A stretch of DNA of 6,992 nucleotides from an uncultured Veillonella sp. (GTDB taxonomy: Bacteria; Bacillota_C; Negativicutes; Veillonellales; Veillonellaceae): the NCBI GenBank assembly GCA_900765235.1, contig CAAFRK010000153.1:1-6992 (forward strand). The letters run 5' to 3'. Below, piece by piece: positions 1-5,919 of the stretch. Numbering within the stretch: position 1 is the first letter of the stretch; each line of letters starts with the position of its first letter. Position numbers and translations under genes: made by a program. Below the pieces are notes generated by a model, which did not search any database, had not been told where the DNA came from, and saw only the letters and a program-made list of their open reading frames with translations.

Positions 1-1284
1 CAATGTGCATCTATTTGTCCATTCGATTCCATCAATGAACGCTCTGAAATTGATGAAGTAAAAGCAGCTATTGCTGACCCTAATAAAATCGTCGTTTTCC
101 AAACTGCACCTGCTGTACGTGTTGGCTTAGGTGAAGAATTTGGTCTTGATGCAGGTACATTCGTAGAAGGTAAAATGGTAGCTGCTCTTCGTAAATTAGG
201 TGGCGACTATATTTTAGATACAAACTTTGGTGCGGACATGACTATCATGGAGGAAGCATCTGAGTTGTTGGAACGCGTTATCAATAGTGATTCCGTATTG
301 CCTCAATTCACATCTTGTTGCCCTGCTTGGGTTAAGTTTGCTGAAACATTCTATCCAGAATTCTTGCCAAACTTGTCTACTGCTAAGAGTCCAATTGCAA
401 TGCAAGCGCCTACACAAAAAACATATTTTGCTGAAAAAATGGGCCTTGATGCAAAACAAATCGTTGCTGTTGCAGTAACACCTTGTACAGCTAAGAAATT
501 CGAAATTCGTCGCGATGAAATGAACTCCTCTGCTGAATATTGGGATGTACCAGAAATGCGCGATACAGACTACTGTATTACTACACGTGAACTTGCAAAA
601 TGGTTACGTGCAGAAGAAATCAACTTTGATGAATTAGAAGATTCTGCATTTGATCCATTGATGGGTGAAGCATCTGGTGGTGGTATCATCTTCGGTAACA
701 CTGGTGGCGTTATGGAAGCGGCTATGCGTGCGGCTTACAAATTAGCAACTGGTGAAGATGCACCTCAAACATTGATCCCATTCGAAGCAATTCGTGGTAT
801 GGACGGTGCTCGTGAAGCAGACGTAGTCATTGGCGATAAAACATTACATGTGGCGGCTGTTCATGGTACAGGCAACTTGCGTAAATTCATCGAACGCATG
901 CGTGCAGAAAACATCCATTATGACTTCATCGAAGTAATGGCTTGCCGTGGTGGCTGTATCGGTGGCGGTGGTCAACCACGCGTTAAATTACCGATGGCTG
1001 ACAAAGCTCGTGAAGCTCGTATTGCTTCCTTGTATACTCGTGATGCAGAAGTAACAGTAAAAGCTTCTTGTGATAATCCAGATATCCAAAAATTATATGC
1101 TGAGTTCTTCGATGGCAAACCTATGAGCCATAAAGCACATCATATGTTACATACAACATTTGTGAACCGCTCTGAAGATTTGGGCCCTAATGGTGCTTGC
1201 ACACCAGCTACATGCCCAACATCTGTGCCTAACTTGAAAAAGGCCGCAGAAGCAGCTAAAGCAGCAGCGGAAGCTAATAACTAA
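1..1284 (+). CDS. hydA: [FeFe]-hydrogenase catalytic subunit, 5'-truncated by the window edge
   Basis: Catalyses reversible H2 formation from protons and low-potential electrons at the H-cluster. The frame is open from base 1, giving 427 residues, so the ATG at 175 is internal, not the start. Residues 1-11 (QCASICPFDSI) are the end of a 4Fe-4S ferredoxin motif; the rest of the electron-input domain lies upstream. The H-cluster domain is complete: L1 TSCCPAW (104-110), L2 TPCTAKKFE (160-168) and L3 EVMACRGGCIGGGGQP (311-326). By family knowledge C107, C162, C315 and C319 bind the cluster, C106 is the proton-relay Cys and K165 contacts the di-iron site. The usual Met of L2 (MPC) is Thr160 here, as I recall for group B-like enzymes. 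The C-terminus ends in a CTPATC pair (C400, C405) and an Ala/Lys-rich tail. Three in-frame stops (TAA TAG TAA) close the gene. Family is near certain; subgroup and electron partner are not. Confidence 0.96.
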   Translation, partial: QCASICPFDSINERSEIDEVKAAIADPNKIVVFQTAPAVRVGLGEEFGLDAGTFVEGKMVAALRKLGGDYILDTNFGADMTIMEEASELLERVINSDSVLPQFTSCCPAWVKFAETFYPEFLPNLSTAKSPIAMQAPTQKTYFAEKMGLDAKQIVAVAVTPCTAKKFEIRRDEMNSSAEYWDVPEMRDTDYCITTRELAKWLRAEEINFDELEDSAFDPLMGEASGGGIIFGNTGGVMEAAMRAAYKLATGEDAPQTLIPFEAIRGMDGAREADVVIGDKTLHVAAVHGTGNLRKFIERMRAENIHYDFIEVMACRGGCIGGGGQPRVKLPMADKAREARIASLYTRDAEVTVKASCDNPDIQKLYAEFFDGKPMSHKAHHMLHTTFVNRSEDLGPNGACTPATCPTSVPNLKKAAEAAKAAAEANN

Positions 1285-1386
1285 TAGTAAAAAATAGTTA
1301 ATAGTAAGAATTAACCGTAACCGTAATAGTAACAGTTAACTATAGTTAGTTGGTACATACTATAAAAGCATATATATGGCTTAAGA
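1285..1386. other. Low-complexity spacer after the hydrogenase gene
   Basis: About 100 bp built from repeated short units (TAGTAA, TAGTTA, and CCGTAA twice in tandem), with a perfect 12-bp palindrome TAACTATAGTTA at 1337-1348. No start codon with a credible ribosome binding site and no protein-like reading frame is seen. It is probably the untranslated 3' end of the hydrogenase transcript, upstream of the terminator. Confidence 0.5.
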
Positions 1387-1392
1387 TAAAAG

Positions 1393-1430
1393 GCAGATAG
1401 TTGATATTTCAATCAGCTATCTGCTTTTTT
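1393..1430 (+). terminator. Rho-independent terminator of the hydrogenase transcript
   Basis: A 12-bp stem pairs GCAGATAGTTGA (1393-1404) with TCAGCTATCTGC (1413-1424), with one G-U pair and an 8-nt loop, followed directly by six T (1425-1430). An A-rich stretch precedes the stem. It lies 108 bp past the hydrogenase stop and isolates that gene from the phosphate operon. Confidence 0.9.
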
Positions 1431-1436
1431 GTTTAA

Positions 1437-1473
1437 AATATTTAGGCGACCATCTGTATGATATCTAAATATT
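1437..1473. repeat. Inverted repeat upstream of the phosphate operon promoter
   Basis: Perfect 9-bp arms AATATTTAG (1437-1445) and CTAAATATT (1465-1473) enclose 19 bp. They lie about 100 bp upstream of the -10 box of the PhoU-like/Pit operon. They could be a regulator site or a chance A+T-rich hairpin. There is no T-tract, so this is not a terminator. Confidence 0.3.
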
Positions 1474-1569
1474 GTTGAGACTTTCATGGTGATGAATAGT
1501 ATATATGCCATATACGCATAGGGGTTAAAATATAGAGATTGGTAAATTGTTTAGGAATTATGGTTAGTG

Positions 1570-1578
1570 TGCTATAAT
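1570..1578 (+). promoter_or_regulatory. Extended -10 promoter for the PhoU-like/pit operon
   Basis: TGC followed by a perfect TATAAT (1573-1578) makes an extended -10 element, which can work without a good -35. The best upstream hexamer, TTGTTT at 1547-1552, is 20 bp away and so poorly spaced. Transcription would start near 1585, about 40 nt before the first ATG. No repeated Pho-box-like hexamers were evident around it. Confidence 0.65.
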
Positions 1579-1625
1579 TAAATTATATTTATAGAAGCAA
1601 TCAATACTGTTTCAGGAGGATCTTC

Positions 1626-2255
1626 ATGGCTTTTAAATTAAAAGGAAAAGAAGAAAAATTTTTCAGTATTTTAGAAAATCATGCTGCTCTTACATATGAA
1701 AGTGCAGAGATGATGGAGCGTGTGTTTAAAGGCGAAATCTCTAAAGAAGAGGCTTTTCTTGAAATTGATACAAAGGAAAAAGCTGCCGATGAATTAGTAA
1801 CCGAAACTGTAGAACGTTTGCGTAAAACATTCATTACCCCAATGGATCGCGAAGATATTCAGCTTCTAATCGACCAATTGGATACTACATTGGATAATAT
1901 TAAAGAAATTATGGATAAAATGGTTATGTACCACGTTGGTAATCCAAGTGATGGTGCTATCCGTATGAGTGAAATCGTTGTAAAATGCGTTAAGCATATT
2001 AACAAATCTATTGGTTATATGGGCAGCCTTAAAAAGGACCATGTAAAGGTAGAAGGCCGTGTACACCAAGTATTGAAACTTGAGTCTGAAGCGGATAATA
2101 TTTACCACGAAGAAATGGCTAAACTTTTCACTGAGTGTACAGATCCTATTGAAATTATCAAATGGAAGGAAATCCTTAGCGCCATGGAGGATGTAATCGA
2201 TGGTTGCGAAGATTTGGTAGGTACATTCCGCCGGGTAGTATTGAAATATGCTTGA
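1626..2255 (+). CDS. PhoU-like DUF47 family protein, accessory to the Pit phosphate transporter
   Basis: A cytoplasmic, all-helical 209-aa protein of the PhoU-divergent family (DUF47, PF01865), typically about 205-215 aa and encoded next to pit genes. These proteins are thought to modulate Pit-mediated phosphate uptake; this is family inference. Visible family marks are the acidic, metal-binding-like positions repeated along the helices: EKAAD (51-55), DQLDTTLD (83-90), ESEAD (153-157) and EDVIDGCED (188-196), plus the TPMD turn (71-74) after helix 2. No membrane segment or signal peptide is seen. The start is fixed by AGGAGG at 1614-1619, 6 nt before ATG. The stop overlaps the start of the downstream permease (ATGCTTGA), a strong sign of coupled expression. 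It is not the classical PhoU of Pst systems. Confidence 0.93.
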   Translation: MAFKLKGKEEKFFSILENHAALTYESAEMMERVFKGEISKEEAFLEIDTKEKAADELVTETVERLRKTFITPMDREDIQLLIDQLDTTLDNIKEIMDKMVMYHVGNPSDGAIRMSEIVVKCVKHINKSIGYMGSLKKDHVKVEGRVHQVLKLESEADNIYHEEMAKLFTECTDPIEIIKWKEILSAMEDVIDGCEDLVGTFRRVVLKYA

Positions 2256-3246
2256 GTCTCATTATTTAGTATGGCTAGTAGTATTTTTAGCATTAGCCTT
2301 CGACTATATCAATGGCTTCCACGATACGGCGAACGCCATTGCCACATCTGTTTCGACCCGTGCTATTGAGCCTAAAAAGGCTATTATGATGACGGCAGCA
2401 CTCAATTTCCTTGGTGCCATGGTTAGTACAGGGGTTGCAAAGACAATCGGTGGCGACATCGTAATGTCTGCATCTCTTATCAATAGTGGAATCATTTCGG
2501 CTGCTCTCATCGGTGCCATCACATGGAACTTGCTTACCTGGTATTGGGGGATTCCTAGTTCCTCCTCTCATGCGCTTATCGGTGGTATCATTGGTGCTGT
2601 AGGCTGGTCCGTAGGCTTTGATGCCTTAAATGAGGCAGGTATTTTAAAAATTTTCTTATCTCTTATTTTATCTCCAATTGTCGCCATGATTGGTGGCTAT
2701 ATTGTGATGAAAGTATTGTTGCTTATCTTTGGTAGATTCTCTCCAATTGTACTAAATGATAGATTCAGATCCATGCAAATTGTGTCTGCCGTCATGATGG
2801 CTTTCTCTCATGGCTCTAATGATGCGCAAAAGGCGATGGGGATTATTACCTTAACCTTGCTTAGCGGTGGCTTCATTGATACATTGGATGTACCATTATG
2901 GGTTAAACTTTGTTGTGCTACGGCTATGGCCATGGGTACAGCAGTGGGTGGTTGGAAAATCATCTCTACGATGGGGACTAAGATTTTCAAACTAGAAACA
3001 ATTAATGGTTTTGCTGCTGACTTAAACTCTGCTATCACTATTTTTACAGCTACATTCTTACATTTACCTGTAAGTACGACACACGTTGTAAGTGGCTCCT
3101 TATTAGGTGTAGGTTCCTCTAAACGTATTAAAGCTGTTAACTGGGGCGTAGCAAGATCGATGGTGTTAGCTTGGTTTGTAACGATTCCATTATCTGGTAT
3201 TGTAGCGGCTATTGCTTATGAAATAGGTCATTTACTATTTGGTTAA
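2248..3246 (+). CDS. pit: Pit-family inorganic phosphate transporter
   Basis: An inner-membrane permease of the PiT family (PF01384), which takes up phosphate, often as a metal-phosphate complex, by proton symport in bacteria. At 332 aa it has the length of a bacterial Pit. The protein is almost wholly hydrophobic, with roughly ten membrane segments by eye. Both inverted-repeat signatures are present: GFHDTANAIATSVSTRAI (23-40) in the first half and SHGSNDAQKAMGI (187-199) in the second. Each half also has its conserved Ser/Thr-His element: PSSSSHALIGG (103-113) and LPVSTTHVVSG (273-283). The start lies inside the preceding PhoU-like gene with an 8-bp overlap and no strong ribosome binding site of its own, so translation is probably coupled. 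A terminator follows 19 bp after the stop. Substrate could be sulfate in rare family members, but the DUF47 partner favours phosphate. Confidence 0.96.
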   Translation: MLESHYLVWLVVFLALAFDYINGFHDTANAIATSVSTRAIEPKKAIMMTAALNFLGAMVSTGVAKTIGGDIVMSASLINSGIISAALIGAITWNLLTWYWGIPSSSSHALIGGIIGAVGWSVGFDALNEAGILKIFLSLILSPIVAMIGGYIVMKVLLLIFGRFSPIVLNDRFRSMQIVSAVMMAFSHGSNDAQKAMGIITLTLLSGGFIDTLDVPLWVKLCCATAMAMGTAVGGWKIISTMGTKIFKLETINGFAADLNSAITIFTATFLHLPVSTTHVVSGSLLGVGSSKRIKAVNWGVARSMVLAWFVTIPLSGIVAAIAYEIGHLLFG

Positions 3247-3265
3247 TAAATAGCTATATAAGACT

Positions 3266-3294
3266 AAAAAAGACTGCGAAAGCAGTCTTTTTTT
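3266..3294 (+). terminator. Strong Rho-independent terminator of the PhoU-like/pit operon
   Basis: The stem AGACTGC (3271-3277) pairs with GCAGTCT (3282-3288) around a GAAA tetraloop. It extends by five A-T pairs (3266-3270 with 3289-3293), and a run of seven T spans 3288-3294. It begins 19 bp after the pit stop codon. Confidence 0.95.
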
Positions 3295-3300
3295 ATTTCT

Positions 3301-3590
3301 ATTATTTAAGAATTGAATTAATTGAGTTATATAATTTATCAATTAGATTTTAATATTTTTTGTAGTTTATCATGAACCTATCACCAAAGAATGTAGGCAT
3401 ACACTAGGTTTTAAATACTATATTCTATAAAAGCGATTTATCTATATTTGGCAACGTTAATGTTAGATTTCAAGTTGAATATAGAGAAATGCTTATAAAT
3501 ATGTGCTTTTCTTGATTATGCGTTTTATTAATAAATGCAGTTTATTACTTGTTTAATAGTTGTTTTAGGACTGTTTATAATGAATAACTA
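3301..3590. other. A+T-rich intergenic DNA with no recognisable gene
   Basis: About 290 bp of very A+T-rich sequence. No frame on either strand has a ribosome binding site followed by a protein-like stretch; the longest minus-strand candidate noticed is 16 codons. A perfect palindrome TTTATTAATAAA sits at 3524-3535. A TATAAT at 3576-3581 has no -35 at usable spacing (nearest TTGTTT is 21 bp away). No tRNA or known RNA fold was recognised. Confidence 0.5.
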
Positions 3591-3619
3591 TTGCATACTT
3601 ATGTATACGAGGTTATACT
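3591..3619 (+). promoter_or_regulatory. Sigma-70-type promoter of the small 57-aa gene
   Basis: TTGCAT (3591-3596) and TATACT (3614-3619) are separated by exactly 17 bp and each is close to consensus. Transcription would start near 3626, giving a leader of about 36 nt that contains the GAGG ribosome binding site. The spacer holds a small dyad (ATACTTATGTAT, 3595-3606) and the palindrome GTATAC (3603-3608), which could be an operator; this last point is speculation. Confidence 0.65.
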
Positions 3620-3661
3620 ATCGGTAGAAGGAGTTTTTCAAGTGAAAAGTGAGGTATGTAT

Positions 3662-3835
3662 ATGGCATGGGGTGGAACTAGACGCGGTGCCGGGCGCCCA
3701 CGTAATCCGATTAAACGTATTGGTAGAACTATTCGACTTAGTGATGAAGAGTTTCTTTCACTCAAACCATTAATTATGGCCATCAAGGCTAATAATGATA
3801 AACGCTATAGGCAACAATGTACTAGAAATGTATAA
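3662..3835 (+). CDS. Small basic protein with GGxRxGAGRPR N-terminus, possible ribbon-helix-helix-like DNA binder
   Basis: A 57-aa gene of unknown function. It starts MAWGGTRRGAGRPR, a Gly/Arg-rich segment of the GGxRxGAGRP type seen at the N-termini of many small regulators and mobile-element proteins. Next comes RTIRLSDEEFLSLKPLI (22-38), which resembles the strand-plus-helix start of ribbon-helix-helix proteins (basic/hydrophobic strand, then SDEE capping a helix). The tail is basic. The assigned family is therefore a suggestion only, and the protein is short for a full fold. The start at 3662 has GAGG at 3651-3654 with a 7-nt gap; an ATG two codons upstream (3656) is too close to that site. 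A stop in this frame at 3650-3652 excludes any longer form. It stands alone, with its own promoter upstream and a hairpin terminator downstream. Its first 15 codons are richer in G+C than the surrounding DNA. Confidence 0.7.
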   Translation: MAWGGTRRGAGRPRNPIKRIGRTIRLSDEEFLSLKPLIMAIKANNDKRYRQQCTRNV

Positions 3836-3839
3836 TAAG

Positions 3840-3955
3840 GCATTGTCACAGCATATAAACATAATAAACTTTAAATCTATGTTACAATAACCCATTATTT
3901 AAATCTTTCAACTACAACACATCTCTACTCTCTAACAATATGCTGTGTGCAATAC
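3840..3955. repeat. Imperfect inverted repeat downstream of the small gene
   Basis: The left arm (3840-3856, GCATTGTCACAGCATAT) is matched by the right arm (3938-3955, ATATGCTGTGTGCAATAC). There is an uninterrupted 10-bp core, CACAGCATAT/ATATGCTGTG, then a small bulge and about 6 more pairs including one G-U. Roughly 80 nt lie between the arms and contain no gene. In RNA it would make a long-looped stem in the 3' untranslated region of the small gene. No target-site duplication or transposase was found, so a MITE is not supported. Confidence 0.45.
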
Positions 3956-4029
3956 AAGCAGTACGAAGAAGGTCCCAATTCAATGAATTGGGACCTTTTC
4001 CGTTACGTATAGTATATGTCACAGTATAT
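3844..4029. repeat. 13-bp direct repeat pair flanking the hairpin terminator
   Basis: TGTCACAGCATAT at 3844-3856 and TGTCACAGTATAT at 4017-4029 differ at one base. The inverted copy ATATGCTGTG at 3938-3947 makes three related sites within 190 bp. The stretch 4000-4121 otherwise holds only A+T-rich DNA with no gene seen. The role is unknown; in such biased DNA chance is possible. Confidence 0.3.
3967..3999. terminator. Hairpin terminator between convergent units
   Basis: A perfect 13-bp stem pairs AAGGTCCCAATTC (3969-3981) with GAATTGGGACCTT (3985-3997) around a 3-nt loop. It ends in four T on the + strand; on the minus strand the run is broken (TTCTTC). It lies 131 bp after the small gene's stop and 122 bp beyond the end of the minus-strand importer operon. 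It could therefore serve both directions, though the short T-tracts make it weaker than the other two terminators here. Confidence 0.75.
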
Positions 4030-4121
4030 TTAACTACCTAGGACAAATACGATCTAATACTATATAGTTTTATTAACTTATTCTACTAGTTAATAGGATA
4101 CTTTTATGATTGAGTAAATCG

Positions 4122-5126
4122 TTAGTCGATTTTTACGCCGTGAATTTCTTCAGCTAAACGTTTTAAAGCATCTACTGTACGAACACCAGGTGTGATCTCA
4201 GATAGTTTTACACGAATGAAATGACCTTCTTTTACAGCAGTGATATCTTGAAGTTGAGGGTTAGATTTGATTTTTTCAATTTTTTGTTGGAAATCATCAT
4301 CGTTGCGAATGGAGTTACCATAGTCAGCAATAATAATGTAATCAGGATTTTGAGCAATTACAGTTTCCCAAGAACCTTTAGCCCATGTTTTATCAACGCC
4401 TAAACCGCTCATTACGTTATCAGCACCGATAAGTTTCAAGATGTTTGTAGTGTAACCTTCGAAGGCTGTGAATGGTTGGCCATCTTCAGAGTCATAAATG
4501 AATACCCGTTTACGAGGTAAGTCTTTTAATTTAGCTTGGATAGCTGCTAACGTTTTACGTTGACTTGCAACCCATTCTTCAGCCTTAGGTTTAACGCCGA
4601 AGATTTCACCTAATTTAATCATGTCGTTGAAGTTAGTTTCTAAATCTGCTTTCGTAGACAACATGGATTCAGGAAGCCAAATGTTAACCTTTTGAGCAAT
4701 CATTTTATCTGCAGGAATAGCACGTTTGCTGAAAGAGTCAGGCCAGCCTGTTGCAAAGTCAGGCTTTACAGACATGAATACTTCGTAGGACGGCCATTTG
4801 TCGGATAAGACTTTTACCTTGTCATACGCTGCTTGTAGAGGTGGATAGATTTCTTCTTCTTTGAAAGCTGTACCAGCCATCTTATCTTCAAGACCTAGTT
4901 GGAGCATCATTTCTGTAGTTGCTTGGGACATGGATACTGCATGGGTAGGAGCGGATTTTACAGCAAAGTCAGTTTTAGTACCGTCAAATGTTTCACTCCA
5001 TGTTACCGCATTGCCATTATCAGCTGTGTTCTTAGTTGTATCAGAACCACAGCCAGCAATAGCAAACGTTGCGCATGCCATAGCGACTAATAACAATTTT
5101 TTTGATTTTCTTAATTTTTGGAACAT
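4122..5126 (-). CDS. Substrate-binding lipoprotein of a FecBCD/BtuCDF-type ABC importer
   Basis: Captures the ligand outside the inner membrane and delivers it to the permease encoded two genes upstream. The 334-aa precursor begins with a basic segment (KLRKSKK), a hydrophobic stretch and the lipobox AIAGC, so C26 is the likely lipidated residue after cleavage. The mature part matches the class III periplasmic binding fold (PF01497): an N-lobe start AVSMSQATTEMMLQLGLEDK (63-82), a lobe-end VKPDFATGW (120-128), a long linking helix around 165-203, then RVFIYDSEDG (207-216) and the NPDYIIIADYG segment (260-270). Start choice is supported by AAAGGG (5133-5138), 6 nt before ATG. It follows the ATPase gene after 20 bp. 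The ligand may be an iron-siderophore, haem or a corrinoid; nothing visible in the binding lobes decides among them. Confidence 0.92.
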   Translation of the reverse strand: MFQKLRKSKKLLLVAMACATFAIAGCGSDTTKNTADNGNAVTWSETFDGTKTDFAVKSAPTHAVSMSQATTEMMLQLGLEDKMAGTAFKEEEIYPPLQAAYDKVKVLSDKWPSYEVFMSVKPDFATGWPDSFSKRAIPADKMIAQKVNIWLPESMLSTKADLETNFNDMIKLGEIFGVKPKAEEWVASQRKTLAAIQAKLKDLPRKRVFIYDSEDGQPFTAFEGYTTNILKLIGADNVMSGLGVDKTWAKGSWETVIAQNPDYIIIADYGNSIRNDDDFQQKIEKIKSNPQLQDITAVKEGHFIRVKLSEITPGVRTVDALKRLAEEIHGVKID

Positions 5127-5146
5127 AGTAAGCCCTTTCTTTTGAA

Positions 5147-5893
5147 TTAATAATATAAATGATAGCGCCCTTCATCCCAAGATGTTTTGAAAGGAACTTC
5201 AAATATAGGTTCAAGAATTTCAGGTGTTAACACCTCGGTAGGAGAACCTTCCTTTAGGATGGTTCCTTTATTCATAATAACCACATGATCGCAATATTGA
5301 GCGGCTAAATTCAAGTCATGTAAGACTACGATAGTTGTGCCTTTAAACGCTCGCAATTGTTTCATCAGTGCTATTTTATATTTCATATCTAGATGGTTCG
5401 TAGGCTCATCTAAGAGTAGAATTTGAGGCTTTTGTGTTAATGCTTTGGCGATGAATACACGTTGCTTTTCGCCACCTGATAAATGATGAATTTCTTCATC
5501 TGCTAAATGAGTAATACCTACTTCATGCATATAATGCTCTGCGATTTTTACATCTTCTGAGCTATATGTGCCGAAGTGTTGTTTGTATGGATAGCGACCC
5601 ATAAGAACTATGTCTTTTACGAGAAAATCATCGATCATAGCATCTCTAGATTGTGTTAGAACGGCTACTAATTGAGCAAACTCACGACCTTTATAAGACT
5701 CTAAAGGTCTTTGCTTCAATATAATTTTATCTTTTGATGGTAGTAGTCGGTAAAGATGACTCAGTAATGTGGACTTACCACATCCATTCGGGCCGATGAT
5801 GGCTGTTATTTTATTACTAGGAAATGTTACAGAAATATTCTTTAACACTTCTTTCTTCTCATAGGAGAAGGACAACTGATTAATTTGATACAT
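5147..5893 (-). CDS. ATP-binding protein of a FecE/BtuD-type ABC importer
   Basis: The cytoplasmic ATPase that powers the importer. All nucleotide-binding motifs are intact in the 248-aa form: Walker A GPNGCGKST (34-42), Q-loop Q81, signature LSGGEKQ (138-144), Walker B ILLLDEP (158-164), D-loop HLD (167-169) and switch His192 (VVLHD). Length and motif spacing fit FecE/BtuD/FhuC proteins. I chose ATG 5893, preceded by GGGAG (5899-5903) at 5 nt. The frame also has ATGs at 5905 and 5956, but these lack a ribosome site, and the 5956 start would add 21 non-family residues and run back into the permease gene. The gap to the permease stop is 26 bp and to the binding-protein gene 20 bp, so this is one operon. 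Confidence 0.95.
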   Translation of the reverse strand: MYQINQLSFSYEKKEVLKNISVTFPSNKITAIIGPNGCGKSTLLSHLYRLLPSKDKIILKQRPLESYKGREFAQLVAVLTQSRDAMIDDFLVKDIVLMGRYPYKQHFGTYSSEDVKIAEHYMHEVGITHLADEEIHHLSGGEKQRVFIAKALTQKPQILLLDEPTNHLDMKYKIALMKQLRAFKGTTIVVLHDLNLAAQYCDHVVIMNKGTILKEGSPTEVLTPEILEPIFEVPFKTSWDEGRYHLYY

Positions 5894-5919
5894 AGTATCT
5901 CCCATAAATATAATATACA

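Noticed and set aside
175..1284. Hydrogenase starting at ATG 175
   Set aside because: The same frame is open back to base 1 and residues 1-58 carry family sequence (QCASICP, QTAPAVRVGLGEEFG), so the true start is upstream of the window.
1866..2571. Minus-strand frames opposite the PhoU-like and pit genes
   Set aside because: They are shadows of well-supported genes, without ribosome sites or family features.
3591..3773. 60-codon frame from ATG 3591 as the real gene
   Set aside because: Its ATG lies in the -35 region of the predicted promoter and has no ribosome site, its product resembles no family, and the 3662 frame gives a protein with a recognisable motif.
3840..3955. The inverted repeat as terminal repeats of a MITE
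   Set aside because: The arms are imperfect, no flanking target duplication is visible, and no related copy occurs elsewhere in the window.
3301..4100. CRISPR array or tandem repeat in the large gap
   Set aside because: No regularly spaced repeat of 20 bp or more was found; only short scattered repeats occur.
4116..4132. Small hairpin AAATCG/CGATTT at the end of the binding-protein gene as its terminator
   Set aside because: The T-run follows it on the + strand, but the gene is on the minus strand, and the stem overlaps the stop codon.
4861..5145. 94-codon + strand frame opposite the binding-protein gene
   Set aside because: It is antisense to a clear lipoprotein gene and its product has no family features.
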